The translations under genes and the position numbers were made by a program. Below, one piece after another: positions 1-12,729 of a stretch of DNA of 64,000 bases. Every line of letters starts with the position of its first letter. Within the stretch, counting starts at the first letter, position 1. The DNA is from Distichodus sexfasciatus (lineage: Eukaryota; Chordata; Actinopteri; Characiformes; Distichodontidae). The stretch spans positions 9,693,867 through 9,757,866 of the forward strand of contig JAVGVS010000002.1 of assembly GCA_032718565.1 (NCBI GenBank). Direction: 5' to 3'. The notes under the pieces were generated by a model. That model ran no database searches and was not told where the DNA came from. It saw nothing but the letters and a program-made list of their open reading frames with translations.

Positions 1-555
1 AATCTGCTTGAAAGTAAACCAGGCTTTAGTCGGGTGTATCGTTCATACGAACTTCTTTTAACGACTGACCTTGAACTTGTTACCCAGTGCAATAACCTGC
101 GCGTGACCGATCCTGCCACATCAAGCAGTCGTGTTAGCCCTAAGCTTAGCATAGTAGCATAACACTCATCATTACTACCTGAATATCGCTGTAGTCTCGC
201 ATTGACATTACATCATGGCTTAATCATGTTTCTAACCAAATTGCTAACATTGCACCGATTAATACTCTTTTTTCATAGAGACAACTAAACAAAACGTTAG
301 AGTCCGTAACAAAACATGACTCTTACACTTATTTATGCTGGCAACTTTTTCGTTTCCCTGGTTCCATATTTCCGGACTCTGACCTACGGTATCCGAGGAG
401 AGTCAATTACGCCAAAAACGAACGCGCTTCTGTTTTCAGTTGTGCTAATGGACCTCTGACTGTGGTTAATATTTGATAAGATTGTTTCATAATGTTATTA
501 TATAATAATGATTAATAATAATTTTGACATATTTTATTTAACAGAGTAATTATTC
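1..555. other. Intergenic, nothing recognised
   Basis: Unique-looking AT-rich sequence without a coding frame, tRNA or repeat that I can identify. Confidence 0.6.
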
Positions 556-641
556 CGTGCCTGGGGAAATGCCTTGTTCATGAGCAGCCTCGATGAGTAC
601 CAGTCCAGGACTTGACCTTTTAGATTACACTACCAATGCCC
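556..641 (-). repeat. Degraded tRNA-SINE family A fragment
   Basis: Reads as the reverse complement of the SINE described at 34742: a CTGGGGA segment, TTGTTCATGAG, ACCAGTCCAGGACTTGA and ACACTACCAATGCCC in the same order, with many substitutions and small gaps. Confidence 0.6.
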
Positions 642-2531
642 ACACCATGCTATTTACATGTGCTCTTTCAATGTTTTATCAAACTTTTTTATATATATTG
701 GGAGTAACTCATTGAAAAATGCTTTTGTTTTACTCTCTTCACAAAAGACACAGAGTCAGAGGAAAGAGTCCATAATGGCAAAGATGGACACAAGGTTAGA
801 GTTTAAAAGTCTCCTCCCCAATACTGTATTTTATATATTACTTTTTAAACGAACAGTATATTATGGTCACTGACATCAGTCAGCTTAGGATGGAGATTCT
901 CTCTCTCTCTCCCTCTCTGTTATTAGCAGCCCAGGAAATGGCACCTCAGAGCAGCGTGGCATTTTCTCTAGAGGGATTCTGCGTGGTGAAACTCACTGAC
1001 TGGGTAAACATACAAGACAGGCAACCTCCTACCTGAAGTCCCTGAGAGAGAGAAAATAATTTTATAATAACATCAGGTAGCGCTTGTGAAGATGTCATCC
1101 AAAACCACACTGTAACATCATGAAAGCAGTGTTGCCTCCAAGCATCACTGATTCATTGATCCCTCAATCTAATCTTTCTGATATAAAGATGGATTCATGC
1201 AAGGCCCCGTTCTGTACAGAATTGCTATTCCTGTAACTTGGCCTCTATTCTTCTGCCAAATAGCTGCCAGCATTTTGCTTTTAAGCAGGAGATAAACTGG
1301 CCCTCCCAGATCAAAAGCGTGGTTAGTATGTGACTAAAAGAAGCATTTAAAAGGTTTATTTAGGATTTTCTGCTGATACAACATGATACTGTGAGCGAGG
1401 AGAGGATGAACATCAGAGACTGATCCTGAATTCATTATCTGGGAGGCATTTCACCTTGGGGAAAACTGTTTTCAGCCTAGAATCTCTCTCTCTCTATCGC
1501 TCAGTGAGAAGGGGATCATTTAATAGATGGGCACAACCCTATAAAATGTGTGAGCCTACAGGAGATCCATTTATCTGCATGACTTATTGGTGTGTGGGAG
1601 TTTGCCGAGCTTAAACAATGCAGAGCCATGCAAGGTGTGTATGTATGTGTGTGTGCGTAGCATGTTACTATGGAGTGTTACTTGCTCAGTGAAGACAGAG
1701 GAGGATACTGAAGTCACTCTGAAGCACTGTGGAGAAAGGAATGGATAAAGTAAATGTGAGGAGAGATGAAAACAGTGTGACTGTGTTTCTAAGTGCATTA
1801 AGAGGTCATCGCCTTTTATAAATACAGCCAATTAGTCCACTTCCACCTCCCCTTTTGAATGAAATATTGAGGTCATTCTCTGTCATAAAATAGGCCACAT
1901 ATTTCTGCAGGAAACAAAGATAAGTAATGACAATGGGAATGTGATAAGCTTTTAATTAGCTTCAGTTTTCCATGCATAATTGAAAGCACTCTACCGTCCA
2001 AATGTTTGAACACACAACAAGCAAGTTCAGGCAAGCCATGCAAGCAGGCCATCACACACTGCCATGACTTTCATTTGCCTGACGTTACAATAATCCTCCA
2101 AAAAAATGTCTGAGTCCATGAATTGACTGTGCTGTTTCTACACTTTGTCAAGGTCACACCTTTCGTTTGGCTACTGTAGGCGATAGTGAGAGAAAGGGAG
2201 ACTTGTGAATGCAGATGCTCACATTTGAATGTGGCATTACACCTCCCACACCACCTGGCCACCTGCATGTGCTGTGTGTTCAGACAGGGCCATAAAATAT
2301 ACACAACACGTTCCCAAACTCTGTTAAGTCACTTGACAACAGGACACAATATGTCCAGGAACGGAGATAAACACAGCAGGAATCAGTTCACCGCTTTCAC
2401 CGGCCTGATCTGTGATATGAAAGTATACTCAAATATTACCCTGTACTATTTTCTAGGATTTGGACTACACATTTCATCTCACTATAAAGATCTGCTTAAT
2501 GCCAATTCGTAGGACATCAATATGTAAGTGA
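642..2531. other. Intergenic, nothing recognised
   Basis: No gene. Short CT runs occur near 900 and 1485 and a GT-rich patch at 1635-1660. Small ORFs lack any domain and are probably chance frames. Confidence 0.55.
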
Positions 2532-2762
2532 ATGATTATTTGTCATTGTCAACACACCACAGCACAGCACACCACAATGAAATGTGATTTCTGCATTTCA
2601 CCCATTCCGATGAGGGTGCAGTGGGCAGCCCCCAGGGAGCAGTGCTTAGGCGGTACCTTGCTCTTGAGCACCTCAGTGGTACCTTTAGCGGTCCTGGGAC
2701 TTGAACCGGCGACCTTCCGATCATGAGGCCAAACTCCTAACCGTTACACTACCAGCTGCCCC
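2532..2762 (-). repeat. tRNA-derived SINE, family A
   Basis: Nearly full-length reverse copy. From the right it has the head (GGGGCAGCTGGTAGTGTAAC), a B-box-like region (GGTTCAAGTCCC), the linker with CTCAAGAGCAAGGTACC, and the 3' end with CACACCACAGCACAGCAC and TTTGTCATTGTCAACA-type sequence. The short ORFs on both strands here are SINE artefacts. Confidence 0.85.
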
Positions 2763-3056
2763 AATGGGAGTCTGTGCTAGTAAAATAGTTCTGACATGTA
2801 GGGCGGGGCAACAAATGCATCATTAGAAAATAAAACTATGACAAAAATAAAATAGGTTCCACCAAACAGTTTGTAGTGCATAACTCTACCATGTAATAGA
2901 AATTTTATCTAAATGTCCTCCTGCGCATCTTTAAAAGTCAAGAAACAGGCAATAGACTTGTATTTGTTGAATGTCTGTTCGCGGTTGCCATGTTTAATTT
3001 GTTCATAAAATATTAAAAAAAGAGCATTTTGAAACATTTGATACTTTTCTCTTTGT

Positions 3057-3059
<3 letters not shown>

Positions 3060-3122
<63 letters not shown>
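3060..3122. repeat. (TA)n microsatellite
   Basis: About 31 uninterrupted TA units, directly abutting the left end of a mariner-MITE fragment. Confidence 0.98.
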
Positions 3123-3126
<4 letters not shown>

Positions 3127-3495
3127 TTTATGCAAAAGGTTTTAGACAGGTGTGAAAAAATGCTGTAAACAAATCTTTCAAAAATGGAGAGTGTTAATCA
3201 TTTATTTATTTTCATCAATCAACAAAATGCAGTGAATGAACAAAAGAGAAATCTAAATCAAATCAATATTTGGTGTGACCACCCTTTGCCTTCAAAACAG
3301 CATCAATTCTTCTAGGTACACTTGCACACAGTTTTTGAAGGAACTCGACTGGTAGGTTGTTCCAAACATCTTGGAGAACTAACCACAGATCTATAATCCT
3401 ATAATCCTACAAAATAATATAATGACTATAATCCTACAAAATCCCTGACTTTGTGCAAGTGTACCTATAAGAATTGATGCTGGTATCTCAGATCT
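3121..3495. mobile_element. Truncated Tc1/mariner-type MITE
   Basis: The left end carries a diverged form of the terminal repeat seen at 22172 (TTTATGCAAAAGGTTTTAG, then ACAGGTGTGAAAAAATGCTG) and the same internal text (CAAATCAATATTTGGTGTGACC, split here). It passes the central loop (TATAATCCTACAAAAT) and stops at AAGAATTGATGCTGG, so most of the right arm is missing. Confidence 0.8.
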
Positions 3496-4186
3496 ACTAA
3501 AGAAGTTAAAGTACCTACTCCTAACAGTACTTAAGCACAGTCAGATAATTGGTCTTTATACATTGACATTTATATGTGTTTCTTGCATTCATGTCTATAT
3601 TTGGGTTATGTCTGTTTCTGTTTAATAAGACCCACATAATTTAAGAACATAAATGAGTAAATATAAATGATTTCTTTTTGAGTAAAATTAAATAGGAAGA
3701 AATTGAGGCATACTATATATTGACATCCAAAAATATCATAATTTGAATTTTGATTGGTCAGTCCTTCAGACAGGTGTGTTTCCTGTATGTATTAGTCTAT
3801 AGTAGTTGCAAAGCAAGATCCTTAGGTCACCCCACCCCAGCTCCAAAGAGTGACCCAGATTACTTGTGCTCATTTTATTTCTTTTTTTCCCAGCCAGCCT
3901 ATGCAGACGGCTCCGTCCTCCGTCTGAACACAAACTGACTACTCCAGTGCCTCAGACCATGCACGGCTGCGACCACAGACGGCTTATGCATGTTCCAAAG
4001 CAACAGCGGCAGAAGCTTGTTCGCCCCGACTTGCCGCTCAACACGAATCAATATGATTCACTTCGCCTCATAAAGAGACTGTTTGGAGAGGCAGCCACAT
4101 CACAGGCTAAATCAGGAACTGTCAGCTTCGCTGAAGCTCTCGGGCCTCAAATGAATTTCAGAAAGAGACGAAAGGAAAGAAGAGGT
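3496..4186. other. Intergenic, no gene recognised
   Basis: The segment at about 3900-4180 is CpG-richer and unique-looking with an open plus-strand frame. The frame runs into the GA repeat and shows no domain. Confidence 0.45.
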
Positions 4187-4189
4187 GGA

Positions 4190-4250
4190 GGAGAGAGAGA
4201 GAGAGAGAGAGAGAGGAGGGGCGGAGGGAAAAAATCAGGTCTATAAAAAG
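4190..4250 (+). promoter_or_regulatory. GA tract, GC box and TATA box, possible promoter
   Basis: An uninterrupted (GA)n tract (4190-4215) is followed by GGGGCGG (4218-4224) and TATAAAAAG (4242-4250). The spacing would place a start near 4272. No identifiable gene follows, so this is a motif cluster and not a proven promoter. Confidence 0.25.
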
Positions 4251-4745
4251 GACTTGTATTCATCACAAAGTATTCATGGGTTTTAGAGGGATATTGTGTT
4301 GTAGCGCTGCGCTCTCTGTAGCACAGTAAAGGAGAAAATCTTCTGCTGATTAATGCTCATATGCAATGAAATCCACATCTCACAGTCGCCTCTTGCTGAA
4401 AGTCATCTATCTCAGGAGGACAATGTGCATGCTTCATCCGCGTGACATCTTACAGAGGATCAATTCCTGCAGCTCAAACATTTATTGTCTACTCTGGGGC
4501 ATGACTAGAATGACAGTTACTGTACAACTACTGTATCTTAGACTTCAGTATTAGCACTGAGGTGTGGTGCATCAGAGGAAATGCATGCATTTAGCGACCT
4601 TTCTTTAGCAAAAACAAAAACATCACAATTACAATTTTAATCTTTCACAAATTATGCTACAAGTCATCTTAGGGTTTCCTTAGTGACATGCTTAGCTGCT
4701 CTGGTACATGTGGATGAGAAGCCTCTTTTGTGTTAAAACATCACA

Positions 4746-4995
4746 CAGTTGGTAGAGTAACGGTTAGGTAAGTTCGCCAGTTTGACTCCCACTAAGGTGC
4801 CAATGAGGTACTCATGAGCAAGGTACCGTCCCCAAACACTGCTCTCCGGGTGCTGCCCATATTAGCTGCCCATTGCTCCTTCACGGATGGGTCAAATGCA
4901 GAGGTCAGATTTCGTTGTGGTGCACTTCGTGCTGTGCTGTGGTGTGTTCACAATGACAAACAATCACTCACTTTCACTTTCTTTCTTTTTCATTA
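4746..4995 (+). repeat. tRNA-derived SINE, family A
   Basis: Forward copy with an eroded tRNA-like head (CAGTTGGTAGAGTAACGGTTAG) split around a short deletion, the ATGAGCAAGGTACCGTCCCC linker, CACGGATGGGTCAAATGCAG and the GTGTTCACAATGACAAACAA tail. Confidence 0.85.
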
Positions 4996-5114
4996 AGACA
5001 TCTTGAAAGTCTAAATTTTACTCTTTTTAATTTTAATTTCTTTCCAAATTTATTTTAAGTGAATTTAAGTGGAGCGTCACCTGTGGCACTACTATTTGTC
5101 AATATGTACACAGC

Positions 5115-5236
5115 AGCACCTGGGGAGCAGTGCTTGGGGACTTTACCTCACTCATAAGTACCTACTTTACCAGTCCGGGACTTGAACTGGCGACCTTCCA
5201 CTCATGACAACTAAACGTTACACTACCAACTGCCCC
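5115..5236 (-). repeat. tRNA-derived SINE, family A, 3'-truncated
   Basis: Reverse head half only, from CCTGGGGAGCAGTGCTTGGG to the CAACTGCCCC end. The 3' half is absent. Confidence 0.8.
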
Positions 5237-6455
5237 AGATTGATATTAGGATTGATAATTGAAGATGGGGCAAATTTTGGGCAAAATAAAAGAGATATAG
5301 CTGCCTCTCTCAGTTCCAGGCCTGTGGAATCATCATGACTTTTCCCAAACATAATTGAAAAGAAGTAAAAGAAAATTACCTGACATAAATTACATTAGCG
5401 GCCAGCGCCCTGGATATAATAACTTTAAAAAATCTGTGAAACGATTAAGTAAATTTATATAAGGATTTATGATGTTTGTTTTACCAAGGAAAGATCACTG
5501 GTCACTCAACGGAAAGACAATCGTCTGCGGCTCATCTTAAATGTGGAGCTGTATCCTTCCAGTAATTTGACACCAGCATCATTAGAGATCGTTCAGATTC
5601 ACACACAGCCAATGTAATTTAGAGTGCATGCTGAGACAGCCACACAGAGACACAATGACTTTTTAATAATCTGACCAGTTGAGTGCCAGTGAACTGCAAC
5701 CGTGAGAGCGAGATTCATTAATTGAACTGACTGGGAGGAAATTGCAGTTCAACATTAATCTGTTTGTTAAAGCTAAAGTTACATGACTAGCCTGGAGGCT
5801 ATCACAGCAAAGAGGAAAATGTAATATTAATGTCACATGTGACTTCATTGATCACAGCTGCTGAAGACGGTTGCTTAAACTAGAACTGCATTTGTTTATA
5901 CAGTGTGATGCAGCTTTTGTGTGATGAATATTGGACTAGAACAGTAACCTTACATTTGTGTAGAATTATATAACATGTGCAAGTACACTCTTCAACTACA
6001 GGTTTATTTACATCAACAGCACTAGAGATGACACTGATTTCTTAGGGGGTTAATAGGCTAAGCAGCTGGTCTGATTTTTTGGCACCTGTTGTAGGGCATC
6101 AAATCAATTAAGCTGAAGTAAGCATTCTGCAGAAATGGACTTACTGCCAGCATACACATTGGACAGAGTTGTCAGCTTTCTTGACTTATGCAAGCATATC
6201 TTTGTGGAGTTAAAGTGACAGACTGGGTCAGCAGTGCTATAATTGCTGGCTTTACTTTGACGATTTAGTGAAGTAACCAAATTAAGGCAATTTAGTTTGA
6301 ACCAAAATGCCCCTAATAAGCAGCCAAGACTGCATTCCAGTCAAATTTGACTGTGTAACATACAAAAATGAAAATATTTTATATCAACATATAAACACAC
6401 TAGCACGTAGTTTATCCAGACCTGCTGTATGAAGAAGAGTTTCCCCTGCTCTACA
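5237..6455. other. Intergenic, nothing recognised
   Basis: AT-rich unique-looking sequence. No coding frame, RNA gene or repeat could be assigned. Confidence 0.55.
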
Positions 6456-6618
6456 GGGGCAGTTGGTAGTATAAAGGTTAGGGCATTCACCCTGTGGTCG
6501 CAAGGTAGTCGATTCGAATCCCAGTCCTGTAAAGTTACCACTGAGGTACTCATGAGCAGGGTACCGTTCCCAAACACTGCTCCCTGGGGGCCCAAGTCAG
6601 CAGTCCAACCGCTCCTTA
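6456..6618 (+). repeat. tRNA-derived SINE, family A, 3'-truncated
   Basis: Forward copy starting GGGGCAGTTGGTAGTATAAA with B-box GATTCGAATCCC, stopping after CACTGCTCCCTGGGG. The 3' third is missing. Confidence 0.85.
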
Positions 6619-8804
6619 AAGGTCTCCCTAGGTCTATTAGCTCCGCTAAACATGTCTCTAAAGTAGTTTGCTGAAAATATCTCTCAGATTAGTCATTTTC
6701 GCCTGCTTTTTACCCCTCTATTTCAGTCCCTTTCAGAATAGACTGTTTCTCATTAGTATTCCTAAATGCAAATGAGCCGCTGCTCACCCACCCCCCTCCA
6801 GCGAGTGTTTACCTCACGTGAATATAATCGACATGGCTGCTGCTAACAGACCATCCATATAAACACAACACTCCACTGGTAGACTTCTTCATCGCGATTC
6901 CTACGCTAGCGCTTGCAAGAAAACGTGGCGGGTCAGGAAGTGCTAGCAGTTCTATCTGGTGGATGGAGCTTCTCAGAAAGAGGGCGGAGTTATTTAAATG
7001 TCCCCTACTGTGACATAGAAGTAGGGGAGAAATCTAAACAACACGTTTAAGCACACAATTTCTGACATTCGTGAACTATTCACAACTATATCTGAGGACA
7101 GATCTGAAAACTCCCTTAAACATCATTGCATAGAGATGCTTCTTTGCTCCTGAACAGAACAGTACAAGGACACAATATTCAGCTTTGAGCAACTATTTCT
7201 GGCAAATATGAATCTTTCGTCTCCCAACTGCAGGTGTCTAGAAAATGACCATTAATATTTTTTTGGGGGAAAAGGGATGCTAATAAGAGACACTGGTGTT
7301 GATCAGGCAGAGGAATAAACATCAGCTTTTTTGTTACCAAATCCTCCTATTGTATGTGTGTTTGTGTGTGTGTATCTCTTTTAAAAGAAGGCATCTATAT
7401 TCAGCTGCCAGAAACACTGAGAGATCTAGCAACACCTGTGCCTCACTTCCCTGACTGCGCAGTCATGAATGATGGTGTCTCGCTGCACTGGTTCAGGAGG
7501 GAGCTCCTCTCCTCCATAAGTGTGAGCATTACCATTCATCACCCTCTACCAGGCCCTAACTGCTCCCCGGCTTCCTGCAGCTCGCAGGCCCAGACCAAAT
7601 CTGCTTGGTAGGGGATGGAGGAGAGACGCTCCACAGCCATGCCAGCAGCCAAACGCCATTTACCCTCCTCCTGGGTTGTGTGTAAGACCTGGATAAAAGC
7701 TCACACCTCCACTCCTCCCTCTCAGACAGCCAAACAAAGCAAATGAGAGTCCGGTCAGAATGGAGGGATGGGAAAATTCAGGTGAAAGAGGGAGACAAAA
7801 CTGGGGGAATTCTTCTATGCTGAAAGATATTGTGACCATCTAAATCAAGTTTTAAATCAATTATTTAATTGTGTTTAATAAAACATGCTCAAAATTGACT
7901 GCACATAAAACAAATTCTAATAAATCTTATATTAAAATAGATGTTTAAGCATTTAGCAAAATTATACTCTAACAAATAAATGAAAGACAATGATAGGTTT
8001 TATAAAACCAAAAGGTTAATCAACTGTAATTGAATTATAAGTATAATACATTTGAATTAAGCATAATATAACTAATTTAATGTACATTACACATGTACTG
8101 TATTAAACATTATATACTTTAATCAATTTAGATTTATAAGCACAGATCATTTAAGAGTCCAGATTTATTAAAACTATCAATTTATTAGACTTCATGATCA
8201 ATTTTAATTGTGTAAATCTTAGTATGCAAGTTGCTTTATATACATATTTCAGCTTGGAGGGAATTTGTTGTACAACTGAAATTTATAATGTTTGAAAAAT
8301 GCAGGGTAAGAGTGATGGCAGTGCTATGGATATATCTTTATAATAGATGTTAATAAATGTATACTCTCTCTCTCTCTCTCTCTCTCTTGCTCGCTCTCTG
8401 CCTCTCATTTTCTCTCTTTCAGTCAGTCTGTCTCTTACAGTCCAGGCTTTAATAGCTGATGGTACAGCAGGAGCACAGATGAGCAGAAAGTAGTTCTGAG
8501 AATCCACCCACAGCTTCAGCAATGAGCTAATCCGCCTCCACCTCTGATTCGTGAGTCAGTTTGACACCGGGCGGTGAGCACTCTGCACGTCCCTCATTCA
8601 CCACGCACACACACACACACGCACTCTCGCACATACACGCAGACGTACTCAAGGTGAACGAGCAAGACTCTTTCACGCTTCATTAAAACAGTAATAACAG
8701 AGTCGACGGGACACAGGAGCTGCTTGATTGCTCTGAGGATAACCCATAAAAAAGGCACACTGATGACCACACACACACACACACACAAAAGAATATATTC
8801 AGAA
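6619..8804. other. Intergenic with microsatellites
   Basis: No gene recognised. Holds GT runs near 7353-7375, a CT array at 8363-8387, CA arrays at 8604-8620 and 8768-8787, and a very AT-rich stretch at 7850-8290. Confidence 0.55.
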
Positions 8805-9640
8805 TATCACTGATCATTTAAATAAATCTTTGCTTTTCAGTGTGCACCAAGGTCTAAATAAGGCTGTAGGGAAAAAAAAAAAAAAACAACTAACAAGCCC
8901 TGAGACTCATTTGTTTGTTTTTTGAGCTTTTCATGCATCTGTGTGTATGTACGTAAAAGTGTGTTTACTCCTTTGTGAGGGGCAAAAGCATGAATTTTGA
9001 AACATTTGCGCAAGAACATTTGGTGGGAAAACTTTGTAAAATTAAAAATAATTCTTATTTTGTTTGCACATGTTTAAAAAAGCTTTTATTTAGGGTTAAG
9101 GTTTGAACTGGACAATTTACTGTTTCTTAAAATATGTTATTAGACATTTAATTAATTTTATGAACTATTTTGCTCTTCAGAAATATATAAAATGTGTATG
9201 TAACAGTATGTTATTTAAACTGATCATAGAAATAAGTCTTTGCTTTTCTGTGTGCATCAGGGTCACAAAAGGCAGTAGGGGAAATAAAAATAAAGCTAAC
9301 AAGCTCTGAGACTCATTAGTGTGTTTTTGGGCTTTTTTTATGCAGGAGCCATAAACTGTGTATTTTTGTGTGTGCCTGTGGTGAAATAGTGCTCACAGCC
9401 CAGTGTCAGGTGTGTGTGTTTCCTCTTTTGCGATGGGCAAAAGTCAGAATTTTAAGACATTTGTGCGAGAACATTTGATGATATTTAGTTTGTTTGATAA
9501 AGTAAACATTTTATTTAGGGTTAGGATTTGTGCTGGAAAAGATGGAGTAAATGTTCTTGAAATAAATGTGTATCTACATGACCTTAATTTTCTTGGTCTT
9601 CACAAATCTATAAAACTGTGTGTGTGTGTGTGTTCCAGTT
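8805..9640. repeat. Diverged tandem duplication, two units of about 0.41 kb
   Basis: Unit 1 (about 8805-9215) and unit 2 (about 9216-9640) share a collinear series of blocks: ACTGATCAT, TCTTTGCTTTTC, CTAACAAGC then CTGAGACTCATT, TTGGGCTTTT-type, CTCTTTTGCGATGGGCAAAA against CTCCTTTGTGAGGGGCAAAA, GAGAACATTTG, TTTTATTTAGGGTTA and a final TATAAAA-TGTGT. The copies differ by many substitutions and small indels, so the event is old. Neither unit codes. Confidence 0.8.
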
Positions 9641-10321
9641 GTACAAGAGATGCATTCACCTCAGAAAGAGCAGGCCTGCCTCTGTTCCACACTGGTGTAC
9701 ACGCTGTTCTCCAGAGAGATTCTGGCTGTCACTGTTCTTTAGCTCTCAGAACTGGAGCACCACACAGCAGGGCGTCCTACAGGCTGCCTCCAATGTTTAA
9801 GAACACAACACATGTCATAAGCAGCTTTTACAGCCTCAACACACACACACACACCTTCTGATGAGTCACAAAGCCACCGCCTTTCAGCAGAAGGTCCAGT
9901 TCGCAGCATCACCCCATTGCACCTGCTTCCTCGCTGCCCTCTATTCGCCCACATCTTCAGCCCTGACACCAACAGGAAGGCCGGAACGTGGATTCTTAAG
10001 ATCGGCGTGTAATCTGGTTCCCTTCAGAAATCAATTCTCTTTAGCATTATTGAAAAAGACTTTTTTGTGCCCATTTTCACTACAGGCCGGTGTAAGAGGC
10101 AGCTGTGGCAGTATGCCTAAGAGCAGCTGCGTTACCTTTCTGACAAGCTTTGTGCAAATAAAAGAGTCATAAAGAGAAGGGGAGGGTGAGTTTGTTGCTA
10201 TTTTCCCCTCATGCCCGGTTGCTTGCACGTGACTGTGCTGATGGAAAGCCAGAAGCATCTTTTGCAGACGGTGGTATGAAAGGGAGAGAGAGAGGGAGAA
10301 AGAGAGGGAAGGAATATGAGA

Positions 10322-10368
<47 letters not shown>

Positions 10369-11079
10369 AAAAATAAATTGGCTGCCAGAGGGGATGTGCT
10401 CCCCCCCACACTTCCCTGTATCAGAGGGAGCAGGGCAGTGTTGCACAACTCTGCTTAAAAGCTTCATTTGTTTATGGTTGTTTATGCTATTTTATCCATT
10501 CCCAATAAAATACTTAATTTCATTAATCATACATTTTGCATAGCAGCAGCATAACATGCAAATTAAACCATATCAGCCTATGATAACATCTGTGACTGGT
10601 GTAAACTAGGGCCCCCTGTATATGAATTAGCAGTCTTGCAGTCTTGCAGTTGTGTTTGTATGGTGTCTTTCTGAAATAGAAAATGATGTGTTTGTGTTGG
10701 CAGGTTTTGTGGTGCTTGTTAGGTCCTGACTGTCCTAACAAGATTAGAAAACCATAGATTGGCCAAATTTTTTGTGCTATAGGAAAAATCCTTTTCAGAC
10801 CCTCCAGAATTTTGCGATGTTGCGATAGCAACTATTAAAGCAAATTCAGCCAATCTCAATTGTCTGATTACCGCAACCTTTCCAAAAATGTTTGACAAAT
10901 CGTGGTCTGATCCAGCAAAACTTTGAGCCATACATCTGTGAACTTCCTTGTTACGTTTGAAAGACGGTAACGTGTGATAAAAACGCCTCAGATTTACCTT
11001 CAAAAATAGCTAAATGGTGAAAGGTTAACACAAATAATAATGGTTTCGTCAGTCAGCCAGTCATTATCTGAATCACTTA
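9641..11079. other. Intergenic with long GA array
   Basis: No gene recognised. A purine tract of GA repeats spans 10281-10366. It creates serine/leucine and glutamate/arginine frames on both strands that are not genes. Confidence 0.55.
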
Positions 11080-11195
11080 ATCTCTATCTATCCGGTCGCA
11101 GGAACCGGGGCCTATCCCGGGACTATGGGTGCAAGGCGGGGACCAACCCTGGGCAGGCACCAACACACCACAGGGCGCATAGTGGTTTTGTTCCC
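11080..11195 (-). repeat. SINE family C, 3'-end fragment
   Basis: CCTATCCCGGGACTATGGGT, CAAGGCGGGGACCAACCCTG and CACAGGGCGCAT match the reverse of the 3' half of the family-C element seen complete at 62771-63064. Confidence 0.7.
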
Positions 11196-11789
11196 TTCAA
11201 TTCAATTAATTATAAACTAATAACTGTAAAGGGGGAAAACCTTTTTCCGCAACTTTGACTTGCTCCTGCAACTTTATTGCATCAAAACGGCAAAAAAACA
11301 TTGTAAATTTCAACACATTTTTTAAGATGAGCTGCCAAAATGAGACATTTTCAGCCGCAACAATGTCAAAAAGACCCACAAAATCTTGGAGGGACTGCCT
11401 TTTGTGGAAAAAAATATATGTGCATTGTTCTTTAATGGAGCGATCAGTAATTTGCCATGCTTCGTTTTTATGTTGTTGATTTCTTCCACAAAATTCACAT
11501 GACATTTTGTGAAGTGAGGAAAGTGTCACATAATCAAAGTACCTTTATTGAATGGTAAACCTGCAGGGAGCTTCTCGTCGTCTCAAATGTTCATATGTAT
11601 CTGTTTTTACAAATGATTTCCAATGTCTCTTTAAAAGCACTTTTGGTGTCTATATCGTATTTCAAAAACTTCAGTACCTATTTTTTAAATTCATACACAC
11701 ATGCAGATACACCTGTACCTGGCACTTGGGTCTTAAATTAAATTATACTCCTTGCCTTCTGCATGTAGGTAGCTTTATTGTAATATAAG
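11196..11789. other. Intergenic, nothing recognised
   Basis: AT-rich. Overlapping short frames on both strands lack domains. Confidence 0.5.
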
Positions 11790-11955
11790 AAATAGTTTAT
11801 TTATCTTTTATCTTTATTTCCCTTTATCTCCTTATTTTTAAGTTTGTTTAAGTTTATATTCGTCAAAAAAGCGGATCAGGATACATTTCACTGCATGTTG
11901 TACCTGTATAATTTGCATGTGACAAATAAAGAATCTTGAATCTTGAATCTTGAAT
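11790..11955 (+). mobile_element. Non-LTR retrotransposon 3' tail
   Basis: Ends with CACTGCATGTTGTACCTGTA, GTGACAAATAAAGAATCTTG and then tandem AATCTTG units, the usual 3' terminus of fish LINE-type (5'-truncated) copies. Confidence 0.65.
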
Positions 11956-12150
11956 TTGTATAGCACTTTGTAAAAGGGTGCTATACCAATACAATATAGA
12001 CACTATATAAATACAACATAGACATCAAACGTGCTATATATATTGTATTTGTATAATACAATATACTGTAGACACTATGCAAATACAATACAGACACCAA
12101 ATGTGCTATATATTGTATTTGTATGGCACTCTGTAAAACAAACATTGTCA
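11956..12150. repeat. Short-period tandem repeat, about 55-70 bp units
   Basis: Repeats of TATATTGTATTTGTAT, CAATATAGACACTAT and CATCAAACGTGCTATA-like blocks occur two to three times, starting TTTGTATAGCACTTTGTAAA and closing with TTTGTATGGCACTCTGTAAA. Confidence 0.65.
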
Positions 12151-12729
12151 CAAAACAGCTTTACATATTACTAGCTCCACGTCCCTAGCAAGCAAACTCG
12201 GGGCAAGAAAAGACAATCACAACAATTTGCTTAATTTGCTTGTTCTTTGCCAAAGTGAGCTCCATCAATATCCATTTTTGTCAAGAGAAAAATGTTTTTT
12301 GCAACAATGCCGTATTTTGCCATCCTACATCACTATTTATTTAAAAAATTAGCTTCACTACTTATAAGATAATAAAAGGAGTTACGTTCACGTAAACACT
12401 TTTGCATGTTCAGTACAATACCGATATTGTACATTTGGATAACGATACGATACGATACAATACAATACAAATCATCAATCAATCACATGGCTGAGATTAT
12501 TCTGTTATGCTTAAGGAAATACTTGACTTAAATACTGTTTCCCTAACTAAAACGATGTAATAATTAAACACATACTGTATGTATATGCTTAATTATTTCC
12601 TATTAAAATAACATCTCAAAAATGATTTGTTTAAACACTGTTGTGTAATTTTGTGACGGTCCCTAATCCTGAGGTGCTAAAACCATCAGGAACACAGAGA
12701 TTGCGTGTTATTAACGAAATTAAACAGTA
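12151..12729. other. Intergenic, nothing recognised
   Basis: AT-rich. A short ATACG/ATACA pentamer run lies near 12445-12470. Confidence 0.55.

Noticed and set aside
10186..10467. Overlapping frames on both strands, rich in Glu/Arg or Ser/Leu
   Set aside because: Products of the GA microsatellite.
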